64,000 nucleotides of DNA from Bacteroidales bacterium (GTDB lineage: Bacteria > Bacteroidota > Bacteroidia > Bacteroidales > Marinifilaceae): the NCBI GenBank assembly GCA_015061245.1, contig SUWY01000007.1:30718-94717 (forward strand), read 5' to 3'. Shown here piece by piece: positions 53,890 to 62,489 of the stretch; the first letter of the stretch is position 1, and the number at the start of each line of letters is the position of its first letter. The notes beneath the pieces were generated by a model. It did not search any database, was not told the origin of the DNA, and saw only the letters and a list, made by a program, of their open reading frames with translations. Made by a program: the position numbers and the translations under genes.

Positions 53890-56562
53890 ATGAGAAAATT
53901 TTTAATGGCAGCCCTATCGCTCTTCTTTGCAGTGAGCGTTAGCGCACAGAGCGGATATCCATATTCGCCCGTACCATTCACTTCAGTAAAGGTTCATGAC
54001 AATTTCTGGACACAGAGATTGGAGGCGAGCCGTAACGTAACAATTCCTTTGGCTTTCAGCAAGTGCGAAGAGACAGGACGTTACAAAAACTTCGACAATG
54101 CTGCAAGATATTTGCAGACTGGCGATACAGCTACAGTTGGAGGATTGTCATTCGACGATACCGACGTTTATAAGACAATCGAGGGTGCAAGTTATTTGTT
54201 GCAAACCTACGATGATCCAAAATTGAAAAAGTACATTGATAGTGTATTGGTAATTGTTGCATCTGCGCAGGAGCCTGATGGTTACTTGAACACTGCAAGA
54301 ACTCAGAATCCTCAACATCCTCACTACTGGATGGGTGAGAAACGTTGGATTTTTGACGAGGATTTGAGCCATGAGTTGTATAACTTGGGTCACATGGTAG
54401 AGGGAGCTGTTGCTCACTATACAGCTACCGGAAAGCGTAACTTCTTGGATATTGCTATTCGCTATGCAGATTGTGTATGCCGCGAGATTGGTGATGGCGA
54501 GGGTAAGGTTACTGTAGTTCCAGGACACCAGATTGCAGAGATGGCATTGTCAAAATTGTACGTTTGCACAGGAGACAAGAAGTATTTGGATATGGCTAAA
54601 TTCTTCGTTGACCACCGTGGAGAGAAGAGACTTGACAATGAGTACAGCAGATATTCAACTTTGAAACTTCAGCAGAAGTGGGAGAACGATTTCGGTTTGA
54701 TGTCAATGCCTGACAATGTTTGGGAGTATATCAACGAGGATGGTTCTTGGAATATGGCTAAGGTTGAGCCACAGAAGAAAGAGGCTGAGGAGAGAATGGC
54801 TGAGATGATGAAGAACATGCCGGAGAATGGCAACCGTCCTCGCCGTATGAATTTCAACCGTAAGCGTTACTCAGATGAGCAGATCAGCTCTTCATTGGAG
54901 TATTGCCAATCTCATGAGATGATCGTAGATCAGAAAGAGGCTGTAGGTCACGCTGTTCGTGCAGGATATATGTACACTGGTATTGCTGACGTTGCTGCTT
55001 TGACAGGTGATAAGAAGTATATCGATGCTATTGATACTATCTGGGAGAATGTAGTTGGTAAGAAGATGTATATCACCGGAGGTATTGGATCTACCAATAG
55101 TGGTGAGGCATTCGGAAAGAACTATCAGTTGCCAAATATGACTGCATATTGCGAGACTTGTGCAGCTATCTCTAACGTATATTGGAACTTCCGTCTATTC
55201 TTGTTGCACGGAGAGTCTAAGTATATTGATGTATTGGAGCGTACACTTTACAATGGATTGCTTTCTGGAATTTCATTGGATGGTGGCGGATTCTTCTATC
55301 CAAACCCATTGGAGTCTATGGGACAGCACGAGCGTAGAGCTTGGTTCGGTTGCGCATGTTGCCCATCAAACGTATGTCGTTTCATCCCATCATTGCCAGG
55401 TTATATCTATGCATCACACGGAAACGATGTGTATGTTAACTTGTTCGTAGGTGGCGATGCTACTATTAAATTGGCTAACCGCACAGTTAAGTTGACTCAG
55501 ACAACTAACTATCCATGGAATGGCGATATTGATATTGCTGTTAATACATCTGGTAAGTATGGAATTAAGGTTCGTATCCCAGGTTGGGTTCAAAACGAGG
55601 TTGTTCCAAGTGACCTTTATAAGTATTCAGACAAGAAGCGTCCATCTTACTCTGTAGCAGTTAATGGTCAGGTTCTTGATGCTGAGTTGGAGAATGGTTA
55701 CATGTCAATTCAGAGAAGCTGGAAGAAGGGTGATAAGATTACAGTTCACTTCGATATGACTCCAAGACTTGTTCGTGCTCACGAGAGTGTTGAGGCTGAT
55801 AAGGGTAGAGTTGCAATTGAGAATGGTCCTGTTGTATATTGTGCTGAGTGGCCGGACAACCCAGGATTCTCTGTAAGAAACGTTCTTTTGAACCAGAAGC
55901 CAAAATTCCAGGTAGAGTATAGCGATGCTCATATTCAGGCAGGTGGAAATGATTATGGTATGAATATCATTAAGACTACCGGTCAGACAATCGCTTATGA
56001 TAAGGATGGTAATTTGCAGACTGAGGTTAAGGAGTTGACTTTGATTCCTTACTATGCATGGGCACACCGCGGACGTGGAGAGATGTTGGTATGGTTCCCA
56101 CAAGATTTGAGTGCTGTAACAGCTACTCCAGCTCCAACCATTGCATCTACATCTAAGATTACCGGTTCTGTAAAGAATGCTCTTTCTGCTGTAAATGACG
56201 GACGTGTTCCACGCGGACAGCGAGACGGAGGTACCTCATATTGCCGCTGGAGTGACGGTGAGGGCGGTGGAACCGAGTGGATTGCTTACGAGTTTGAGCA
56301 GCCTGAGGAGGTTTCTAGCTGTACTTTGTACTGGCACGATGACCAGCCATGGGGACAGTGCGCTACACCTAAGGCTTGGAGAGTTTACTACAAGAATGAT
56401 AAGGGTGAGTGGGTAGCAGTTCAGAACCCATCAGAGTATCCTGTAGAGATGCGTGTAGCATGTACAGTTTACTTCAAATCTGTTAAAACTTCTGCATTGA
56501 AGTTGGAAATTGACCAGCAAGATGGTAAATTTGCAGGAATTTATGAGTGGACAGTTGAGTAA
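53890..56562 (+). CDS. GH127 beta-L-arabinofuranosidase, copy 1 (with insert)
   Basis: An 890-residue exported enzyme (MRKFLMAALSLFFAVSVSAQ) of glycoside hydrolase family 127, which removes beta-L-arabinofuranose, for example from arabinosylated hydroxyproline. The zinc/catalytic residues known from HypBA1 (Glu338, Cys340, Cys417, Cys418) correspond to Glu422, Cys424 (YCETCA) and Cys490, Cys491 (GCACCPSN). After the catalytic part comes a C-terminal beta domain like F5/8 type C (EFEQPEEVSSCTLYW). Compared with copy 2 it has an extra charged stretch of about 75 residues (54622-54895). Second gene of the DPP-IV operon. Confidence 0.93.
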   Translation: MRKFLMAALSLFFAVSVSAQSGYPYSPVPFTSVKVHDNFWTQRLEASRNVTIPLAFSKCEETGRYKNFDNAARYLQTGDTATVGGLSFDDTDVYKTIEGASYLLQTYDDPKLKKYIDSVLVIVASAQEPDGYLNTARTQNPQHPHYWMGEKRWIFDEDLSHELYNLGHMVEGAVAHYTATGKRNFLDIAIRYADCVCREIGDGEGKVTVVPGHQIAEMALSKLYVCTGDKKYLDMAKFFVDHRGEKRLDNEYSRYSTLKLQQKWENDFGLMSMPDNVWEYINEDGSWNMAKVEPQKKEAEERMAEMMKNMPENGNRPRRMNFNRKRYSDEQISSSLEYCQSHEMIVDQKEAVGHAVRAGYMYTGIADVAALTGDKKYIDAIDTIWENVVGKKMYITGGIGSTNSGEAFGKNYQLPNMTAYCETCAAISNVYWNFRLFLLHGESKYIDVLERTLYNGLLSGISLDGGGFFYPNPLESMGQHERRAWFGCACCPSNVCRFIPSLPGYIYASHGNDVYVNLFVGGDATIKLANRTVKLTQTTNYPWNGDIDIAVNTSGKYGIKVRIPGWVQNEVVPSDLYKYSDKKRPSYSVAVNGQVLDAELENGYMSIQRSWKKGDKITVHFDMTPRLVRAHESVEADKGRVAIENGPVVYCAEWPDNPGFSVRNVLLNQKPKFQVEYSDAHIQAGGNDYGMNIIKTTGQTIAYDKDGNLQTEVKELTLIPYYAWAHRGRGEMLVWFPQDLSAVTATPAPTIASTSKITGSVKNALSAVNDGRVPRGQRDGGTSYCRWSDGEGGGTEWIAYEFEQPEEVSSCTLYWHDDQPWGQCATPKAWRVYYKNDKGEWVAVQNPSEYPVEMRVACTVYFKSVKTSALKLEIDQQDGKFAGIYEWTVE

Positions 56563-56603
56563 TAATTAAATAACAACTATAAACAAATTAACAGAACAAG
56601 AGT

Positions 56604-59030
56604 ATGAAGAAAATTTTGATGAGTGCAGCCATTTTGGCTATGACTGCAGTTGCTGCAGTTGCTCAGACCGGTTATCCTTACTCTCCAGTTCCTTTTACAT
56701 CGGTTAAGGTAACCGATACATTCTGGGGACAGAGATTGCAGGCTAGCCGCGATGTGACAATTCCATTGGCTTTCAGCAAGTGCGAGGAGACAGATCGTTA
56801 CAAAAACTTTGACGATGCTGCTAAGCAATTGCGTACAGGTGTAGTGACTCCAATTAAGGAGGGAACTTTGTCATTCGATGACACCGACGTTTATAAGACA
56901 ATCGAGGGTGCAAGTTATTTGTTGCAGACCTACGATGATCCAAAATTGAAAGCATATATCGATAGCGTATTGGTTATCGTTGCTGCTGCTCAGGAGCCTG
57001 ATGGTTATTTGAACACATTCAGAACAATGAACCCTGAGCATCCTCACAACTGGATGGGACCAAAGCGTTGGTCAAAGGTTGAGGATTTGAGCCATGAGTT
57101 GTATAACTTGGGTCACATGGTAGAGGGAGCTGTTGCTCACTATACAGCTACAGGAAAGCGCAACTTCTTGGATATCGCTATCCGTTACGCAGACTGCGTA
57201 TGCCGTGAGATTGGTGACGGTGAGGGTCAAGAGGCTCACGTCCCAGGACACCAGATTGCAGAGATGGCTTTGGCTAAGTTGTATGTATTGACCAAAGATC
57301 AGAAGTATCTTGACATGGCTAAATACTTCTTGGATAAGAGAGGTTATGTTGGTCCACGTCGTAACAGAAGCGAGTATAGCCAGTCTCACAAGCCAATCTT
57401 GGAGCAGGACGAGGCTGTAGGACACGCAGTACGTGCTACATATATGTACACTGGTATTGCTGATGTTGCTGCTTTGACAGGTGACAAGGAGTACTTCGAG
57501 GCTATCGATGGTATATGGGATAACGTAGTTGGTAAGAAGATGTATGTAACCGGTGGTGTAGGTTCTACAGGTAGCGGTGAGGCATTCGGTAAGAACTATG
57601 AGTTGCCAAATATGTCTGCTTATTGTGAGACTTGTGCTGCTATCGCTATGGTTTACTGGAACCAGCGTATGTTCTTGTTGCACGGAGAGTCTAAGTATAT
57701 CGATGTATTGGAGCGTTCATTGTACAATGGAGTTCTTTCAGGAATCTCTTTGGACGGAGGTGGATTCTTCTATCCAAACCCATTGGAGTCAATTGGACAG
57801 CACCAGCGTCAGGCTTGGTTCGGTTGTGCATGTTGCCCATCTAACGCATGTCGTTTCATCCCATCAGTACCTGGTTATGCATACGCTGTAAAGGATAACA
57901 ACTTGTATGTAAACTTGTACATGGCTAACGATGCTAAGATTAAGGTTGGCAAGAAGACAATCAGCCTTTCTCAGAAGACAAACTATCCATGGAGCGGTGA
58001 TATTGATGTAACTGTTAACACAGCTGCTACATTCAACATGAAGCTTCGTATCCCAGGTTGGGCTCAGAATCAGGTTGTTCCTAGCGACTTGTACTTCTTT
58101 GCTGATGGAAAGAAGACCGGTTATAAGGTATATGTAAACGGCCAGGAGGTTGAGGCAGAGCTTGATCATGGTTATGTAAACGTTAACCGTAAGTGGAAGA
58201 AGGGCGATAAGGTAACCGTAAGCCTTGAGATGACTCCACGTGTAATCCGTGCTAACAGCAAGGTAATCGAGGATAACGGTAAGGTTGCTATCAGCAATGG
58301 TCCTATCGTATATTGCGCAGAGTGGCCGGATAACAACTTTGCATTCAGAAATACTATCTTCAACCAGAAGCCAGAGTTCAATGTAGAGTATAAGGATGCT
58401 CACATTAAGGCTGGTGGTAATGAGTATGGAATGAACCTTATCACAACAGATATCCAGACAGTTGGATTCGACGATAAGGGTCAGTTGAAGACTGAGACTC
58501 ATAAGTTGACATTGCAACCATACTATGCATGGGCACACCGCGGAAATGGTGAGATGTGCGTATGGTTCGCTCAGGATTTGACAGCTACAACTGCAGTTCC
58601 TCCTGTATCAAAGACAACCGGTGCTAAGATTGGTGGAACAATCCGTTCAGGAAGAAGTGCTTTGAACGATAGATTGAAACCAAAGGGTGATGAGGATAGA
58701 ACTCCTCCATATTGCCACTGGTGGCCAAAACAGGGCGGTACTGAGTGGATGTCTTATACATTCGCAGAGCCTGTAACTGTATCTTCATGTACTTTGTACT
58801 GGTTTGAGGATCAGCCTTGGGGTGGTTGCGGTTTGCCAGAGTCTTGGAAGATTTACTACAAGAACGACGCCGGAGAGTGGGTTCCTGTAAAGAATACTTC
58901 TGATTACAAGGTAACAGCACGTATCGGAGACCGTGTAGAGTTCGAGACTGTTACAACCAAAGAGTTGAAGCTTGAGGTTAACCAGCCTGGAAGACTTTCT
59001 TGCGGAATCTACGAGTGGGAGGTTGAGTAA
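56604..59030 (+). CDS. GH127 beta-L-arabinofuranosidase, copy 2
   Basis: An 808-residue exported enzyme (MKKILMSAAILAMTAVAAVAQ) of GH127. Glu342 and Cys344 (YCETCA) and Cys410, Cys411 (GCACCPSN) match the zinc and nucleophile set of the family with the same spacing as copy 1. It ends in the same F5/8-like domain (TFAEPVTVSSCTLYW). It is a tandem paralogue, 41 bp after copy 1, with long runs of near-identical DNA. A strong terminator follows 24 bp after its stop. The two enzymes may split different linkages or chain lengths. Confidence 0.93.
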   Translation: MKKILMSAAILAMTAVAAVAQTGYPYSPVPFTSVKVTDTFWGQRLQASRDVTIPLAFSKCEETDRYKNFDDAAKQLRTGVVTPIKEGTLSFDDTDVYKTIEGASYLLQTYDDPKLKAYIDSVLVIVAAAQEPDGYLNTFRTMNPEHPHNWMGPKRWSKVEDLSHELYNLGHMVEGAVAHYTATGKRNFLDIAIRYADCVCREIGDGEGQEAHVPGHQIAEMALAKLYVLTKDQKYLDMAKYFLDKRGYVGPRRNRSEYSQSHKPILEQDEAVGHAVRATYMYTGIADVAALTGDKEYFEAIDGIWDNVVGKKMYVTGGVGSTGSGEAFGKNYELPNMSAYCETCAAIAMVYWNQRMFLLHGESKYIDVLERSLYNGVLSGISLDGGGFFYPNPLESIGQHQRQAWFGCACCPSNACRFIPSVPGYAYAVKDNNLYVNLYMANDAKIKVGKKTISLSQKTNYPWSGDIDVTVNTAATFNMKLRIPGWAQNQVVPSDLYFFADGKKTGYKVYVNGQEVEAELDHGYVNVNRKWKKGDKVTVSLEMTPRVIRANSKVIEDNGKVAISNGPIVYCAEWPDNNFAFRNTIFNQKPEFNVEYKDAHIKAGGNEYGMNLITTDIQTVGFDDKGQLKTETHKLTLQPYYAWAHRGNGEMCVWFAQDLTATTAVPPVSKTTGAKIGGTIRSGRSALNDRLKPKGDEDRTPPYCHWWPKQGGTEWMSYTFAEPVTVSSCTLYWFEDQPWGGCGLPESWKIYYKNDAGEWVPVKNTSDYKVTARIGDRVEFETVTTKELKLEVNQPGRLSCGIYEWEVE

Positions 59031-59054
59031 TATATTTACTTTACTAAACATACT

Positions 59055-59088
59055 AAAAAACTCTTGAGCTACGGCTCAAGAGTTTTTT
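59055..59088. terminator. Bidirectional terminator after GH127 operon
   Basis: Perfect 15-bp stem AAAAAACTCTTGAGC / GCTCAAGAGTTTTTT with a TACG loop. It ends the DPP-IV/GH127/GH127 transcript and may also act on the convergent M24 gene. The stem is nearly the same as at 33932. Confidence 0.95.
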
Positions 59089-59092
59089 ATTT

Positions 59093-59139
59093 AATTCCTA
59101 ATTCCTAATTTCTAATTCCTAATTTCTAATTCCTAATTT
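59093..59139 (-). repeat. TTAGGAA/TTAGAAA repeat at end of M24 gene
   Basis: On the - strand about six units of TTAGGAA or TTAGAAA. The stop codon of the M24 peptidase gene (59126-59128) lies inside the array. Confidence 0.9.
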
Positions 59140-60934
59140 GAATAGGAGTGTACTCGATAGGTGAGGTTTTCTCTTTGTGCCACTCAGCCTCTTCCGGTGT
59201 AAGGTATGGGGTGATTTCGTCGTAGCATTTTTTGTGGTATGCGTTAAGCCAATCGATTTCATCGGCAGTAAGCATCTCAGGAATGATACAACTCTTCTCA
59301 ATATAACAAAGAGTAATTGGCTCCTGGCAATACCACTCACCAAACTCGTTTGTACCCAAATCCAAACATACATTTAAATTCTCGTGGCGAACTCCCCACT
59401 CTCCTTGACGGTAAATTCCAGGCTCATCGCTGGTAATCATACCAGGCATCATTGGGTGCTCGGCAGGATCTCCAAATAGACGAATATCTTGCGGACCCTC
59501 GTGTACAGTTAGGAACTGACCAACTCCGTGTCCTGTTCCGTGTCCGTAGTTACGCTGGTATTTCCACATGTGCATGCGTGCCAAAATATCAAGGTTCTTT
59601 CCGTTTGTTCCCTTTGTGAAGACAATTCTGCCAAGCTCAATCATGCCTTTTAGAACCAAGGTGAAATCCTCTTTCTGAAGTTGTGAAACAGGACCAAGTG
59701 GAACTGTACGGGTAATGTCGGTTGTTCCATGTAGGTATTGACCTCCTGTATCCATTAATAAAAGTCCCTCCGGTTTAAGCATGCTGTAGTTCTCCTCGGT
59801 AGCAAAGTAGTGAGGAAGTGCTGCATTTTCTCCGTAAGCACAAATGTAACGGAAACCATCGCCCATACTTTCCGGTTGTGCCTTTCTGAAATCGCCCAAA
59901 ACCTTCTCAATATCCAACTCCGATAGTTGGCTGACATCCTGCTTAGATAGCCAGTAGTAGAATTTTGTTAATGCAACTCCATCTTTACGGCAGGCATCCT
60001 TAAAGCCTTGTATCTCGGTTGGGTTTTTGATTCCTTTCCAAAGAATTAGTGGTGATTTGCACTCTACGGTTTTAAAACGACTGCTTACCTTTTCGTAAAT
60101 TCCATAGTTTAGAGTTCCGGCATCAATCATAAAGATGTTGCTTTCATCAATCTCGTCAAGGGCAATTGTAACCTGATGATAACCTTTAACGCTGATATTA
60201 TCTTTTGCCAACAATTCAGCAACTTCGGCAGGAACTTTTCCAGGTTTAACAAATATTGAGGCCTCGTCCATTCCAACAATTGCGTATGAAATGAAGACAG
60301 GAGTGAAGTTAATGTCACCGCCGCGTAGATTGAATAGCCATGCAATCTCGTCAAGACTGCTTAGTAGGGTGTAGGTTGCGCCTTTCTCTTGCATATAGCC
60401 ACGTAGGCGCTCAAGCTTCTCTGCAGCAGAGCTTCCTGTGTATTTTACATCGAGACTCATGATTGGAGCCGATGGCATTTCAGGGCGGTCAAGCCATAAT
60501 TCGCCAAGCAAGTCTACAGTATTTACAACCTTTACTCCCTTTGGCTCAAGCAGTGATTTTAGTTTTCTGATGATCGATGTTGGCATGCAGTAGCCGTCGA
60601 AGGCAAGTTTTTGTCCCTCTTGCATAGTCTCGGCAAGCCACTCAGGGTAATCCACTGCATCGGGTACGCGCAGTTTGTGAAGTTTGTACTCGGTGTTTCC
60701 AAGCTCGCGCTCGTACTGTACAAAGTAGCGGGTGTCGGTCCAGAATCCGGCGTGATCCTGGGTTATTACAATTGTTCCGAATGAACCGGTAAAGCCTGAT
60801 ATCCACTGTCTTTGCTTCCAGGTCTCCGGTAGATACTCGTCATCGTGAGGATCTGTTCCGGAAACAATGTAGGCATCGATTCCCTCGCGTGTCATAATCT
60901 TGCGAAGGGCCGCCAATCTCTCTTCAATAGTCAT
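59126..60934 (-). CDS. Aminopeptidase P family protein (M24B, long form)
   Basis: A 602-residue metallopeptidase of the long, three-domain aminopeptidase P type (as in eukaryotic cytosolic XPNPEP1), removing the residue before a penultimate proline. Two creatinase-N-like domains precede the catalytic domain with LLMDTGGQYLHGTTDITRT, YGHGTGHGVGQFLTVHEGP, ITSDEPGIYR and RHENLNVC. No signal peptide. The start at 60934 gives MTIEERLAALR; the track start adds 14 residues. The C-terminal residues IRN-stop come from the TTAGGAA repeat. It converges on the GH127 operon. Confidence 0.93.
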   Translation of the reverse strand: MTIEERLAALRKIMTREGIDAYIVSGTDPHDDEYLPETWKQRQWISGFTGSFGTIVITQDHAGFWTDTRYFVQYERELGNTEYKLHKLRVPDAVDYPEWLAETMQEGQKLAFDGYCMPTSIIRKLKSLLEPKGVKVVNTVDLLGELWLDRPEMPSAPIMSLDVKYTGSSAAEKLERLRGYMQEKGATYTLLSSLDEIAWLFNLRGGDINFTPVFISYAIVGMDEASIFVKPGKVPAEVAELLAKDNISVKGYHQVTIALDEIDESNIFMIDAGTLNYGIYEKVSSRFKTVECKSPLILWKGIKNPTEIQGFKDACRKDGVALTKFYYWLSKQDVSQLSELDIEKVLGDFRKAQPESMGDGFRYICAYGENAALPHYFATEENYSMLKPEGLLLMDTGGQYLHGTTDITRTVPLGPVSQLQKEDFTLVLKGMIELGRIVFTKGTNGKNLDILARMHMWKYQRNYGHGTGHGVGQFLTVHEGPQDIRLFGDPAEHPMMPGMITSDEPGIYRQGEWGVRHENLNVCLDLGTNEFGEWYCQEPITLCYIEKSCIIPEMLTADEIDWLNAYHKKCYDEITPYLTPEEAEWHKEKTSPIEYTPIQIRN

Positions 60935-61104
60935 AATTGTATTTTTTTGTTTGTTATTCTCAATTTGCATCTGCAAGTTATAATTTTTTCTGCTAATAGG
61001 AATCTTTTTTGTGGTGATTTTTCATTTAATATTTATGTATTTGTTTTATTACTTGTCTATTAAAAAAATAGAGTTTATTACATAAATCTTTGCATATATA
61101 TCGC

Positions 61105-61112
61105 TATATTTG
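61105..61112 (+). promoter_or_regulatory. -7 element (TATATTTG) in accessory region
   Basis: TATATTTG matches TAnnTTTG, 41 bp before the short lipoprotein-like ORF at 61154. No proper -33 element. Otherwise 60935-61153 is AT-rich without another recognisable feature. Confidence 0.4.
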
Positions 61113-61153
61113 TAGCGTTGTGCTTTAAATGTTGAATTTAAAATAATTAGGAT

Positions 61154-61237
61154 ATGCAAAAGATGATACTAAGAATTACTATGATACTGCTTATAGCCTT
61201 ATCATGTTCGGATAATACAGAAATTGCCCTATGCTGA
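61154..61237 (+). pseudogene. Lipoprotein signal-peptide fragment (27 codons)
   Basis: A short ORF (MQKMILRITMILLIALSCSDN..., 27 residues) with a signal peptide and lipobox-like LSC, then stop after nine further residues. It is preceded by a -7 element. It is either the remaining start of a deleted lipoprotein gene or a small lipopeptide. The surrounding accessory region (IS110 remnant, AT-rich) favours a remnant. Too short for the ORF track. Confidence 0.45.
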
Positions 61238-61308
61238 GATTGCCTTGTCACTAGTTTTCCATTTGCGGATTGTTAAAAATAGTTAAAATTAAAAAAACTC
61301 CACAAACG

Positions 61309-61340
61309 TTTGCATTAACACTTTTCTTGTTTTATATTTG
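61309..61340 (+). promoter_or_regulatory. Consensus Bacteroidota promoter of S74-domain gene
   Basis: TTTG (61309-61312), 20-nt spacer, TATATTTG (61333-61340): full consensus. Transcription would start near 61347, 16 nt before the ATG. Confidence 0.82.
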
Positions 61341-61362
61341 TAGAAACTAAAATCTTAGAGCC

Positions 61363-61986
61363 ATGAAAAAGTTATTTAATCTTATCGTTATGCTATTTAT
61401 AGCATTTGGTGCTAATGCACAGTTCAAATATTTGTCAAATGGTCAGCTAACTTTTGGAAATATTACACCTCCTTATGGTTATGTAACAGCATGGGAGGGT
61501 AAAGGACATTATTTTCATTATAGCGGTAGTACTTCAGGTAACGCGTGGTTAAAATTCTATTTAGGAACTAATGGCCCCCGTATATCTGCCAATACATCAT
61601 ATATAAGGTTTTATGATACTGATACTGAAGTATATCATGATTTATATGTATCGTCAGTATACGAAACCTCTGATTTAAGATTGAAAACAAATATCAGTAA
61701 TGTTCAATCTCCTTTAATTAAGACTTTGCAATTAAGGCCAGTTCAATATACGTTACTTAAATCTCATAGCGATAAAAGTACAAGTCAAGATATTGGATTT
61801 ATTGCTCAGGAATTAGAGAAAATTATTCCTGAGGCAGTTACAACAGACGATAGTGGAAATAAACTAATTAACTATAGAACTCTTATTGCAATTCTTACGG
61901 GTGCAATTCAAGAAATGTCTATTCAGATAAATGACCTTACAGAATTGGTAAAGGTTTTACAAGCGCAAATTAATAACGGTAAATAA
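61363..61986 (+). CDS. Secreted protein with S74 (tail-fiber chaperone) domain
   Basis: A 207-residue exported protein (MKKLFNLIVMLFIAFGANAQ). After about 80 residues of beta-rich sequence comes a C-terminal peptidase S74/endosialidase chaperone domain (TSDLRLKTNISN, QDIGFIAQELEKIIPEAV, INYRTLIAILTGAIQEM) and a short coiled coil. In phage tail spikes this domain trimerises the fibre and then cuts itself off at a Ser-Asp pair; Ser103-Asp104 could be that site. Here it is attached to a secretion signal and a very short passenger. A role as a surface fibre or adhesin is possible but unproven. Confidence 0.82.
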   Translation: MKKLFNLIVMLFIAFGANAQFKYLSNGQLTFGNITPPYGYVTAWEGKGHYFHYSGSTSGNAWLKFYLGTNGPRISANTSYIRFYDTDTEVYHDLYVSSVYETSDLRLKTNISNVQSPLIKTLQLRPVQYTLLKSHSDKSTSQDIGFIAQELEKIIPEAVTTDDSGNKLINYRTLIAILTGAIQEMSIQINDLTELVKVLQAQINNGK

Positions 61987-61997
61987 ATTGTTGTTGT

Positions 61998-62006
61998 CCC
62001 CCCCCC
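61998..62006 (+). repeat. Nine-base poly-C tract
   Basis: A run of nine C residues 11 bp after the stop of the S74 gene. It is unusual in this AT-rich stretch and could vary by slippage or be a sequencing-error site. Confidence 0.85.
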
Positions 62007-62039
62007 TATGACTTTATCAAGTCGTCCGGGGTAATGAAA

Positions 62040-62399
62040 ATAAGTGCTAACTTCGAGCGTAGTTTCCTAATTTAAGCACTATGTCAGAAGTTAGTTTCAC
62101 CCAAGTCGTTCAACGGGGCTGTGGAGTAGATGTCCACAGGGACGAAGCAGTAGCCACTATAGTTGGCGAAGGTCTGAATACTGAACCCCGCAGTTACAAG
62201 ACTTTCAGCAGTTCATTGACAGAATTTCCGAAAGAAATCAGGCCGTTTTTACTGGTATACTCATTTGGAGTAAGACCGAATATGAAACTGGTCTCAACGG
62301 CTAAGCGATCTAGAGTGTGAATTGATCCGTGTATCAAATTTTTATATTCTTAGCTATTGCCTTTTGGATCAATCGTCGCATTTGTAAGGTTATAAGTGC
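62040..62399 (+). mobile_element. Remnant of an IS110-type element (limits tentative)
   Basis: The interval holds the transposase fragment at 62081 and non-coding sequence after it. An ATAAGTGC occurs at 62040-62047 and again at 62392-62399, which might mark the edges, but 8 bp may be chance. An inverted pair ATTGATCC / GGATCAAT (62321-62328 and 62366-62373) lies near the right side. The element has lost most of its transposase. Confidence 0.45.
62081..62320 (+). pseudogene. IS110-type transposase N-terminal fragment
   Basis: A 79-residue ORF. Residues 1-49 match the N-terminus of IS110/IS116/IS902 transposases (QVVQRGCGVDVHRDEAVATI, then LTEF), including the first catalytic Asp of the DEDD (RuvC-like) domain in CGVDVH. 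From about residue 50 the similarity stops and the rest of the roughly 350-400-residue protein is absent. It is therefore a broken, inactive copy. Confidence 0.75.
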
Positions 62400-62489
62400 A
62401 TTCTTTTGATTTGCTATGATACTGCGTAATAGTTTGATTAAGTTAAACTTATGTGTCAGAAATGGCGCTTTGAACGAAAATATTTACGT

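Noticed and set aside
53890-59030. Complete polysaccharide utilisation locus
   Set aside because: No susC/susD pair, hybrid two-component regulator or ECF sigma/anti-sigma gene is present nearby.
62081-62320. Intact IS110 element
   Set aside because: Only about 49 residues of the transposase N-terminus are recognisable and the rest of the gene is missing.
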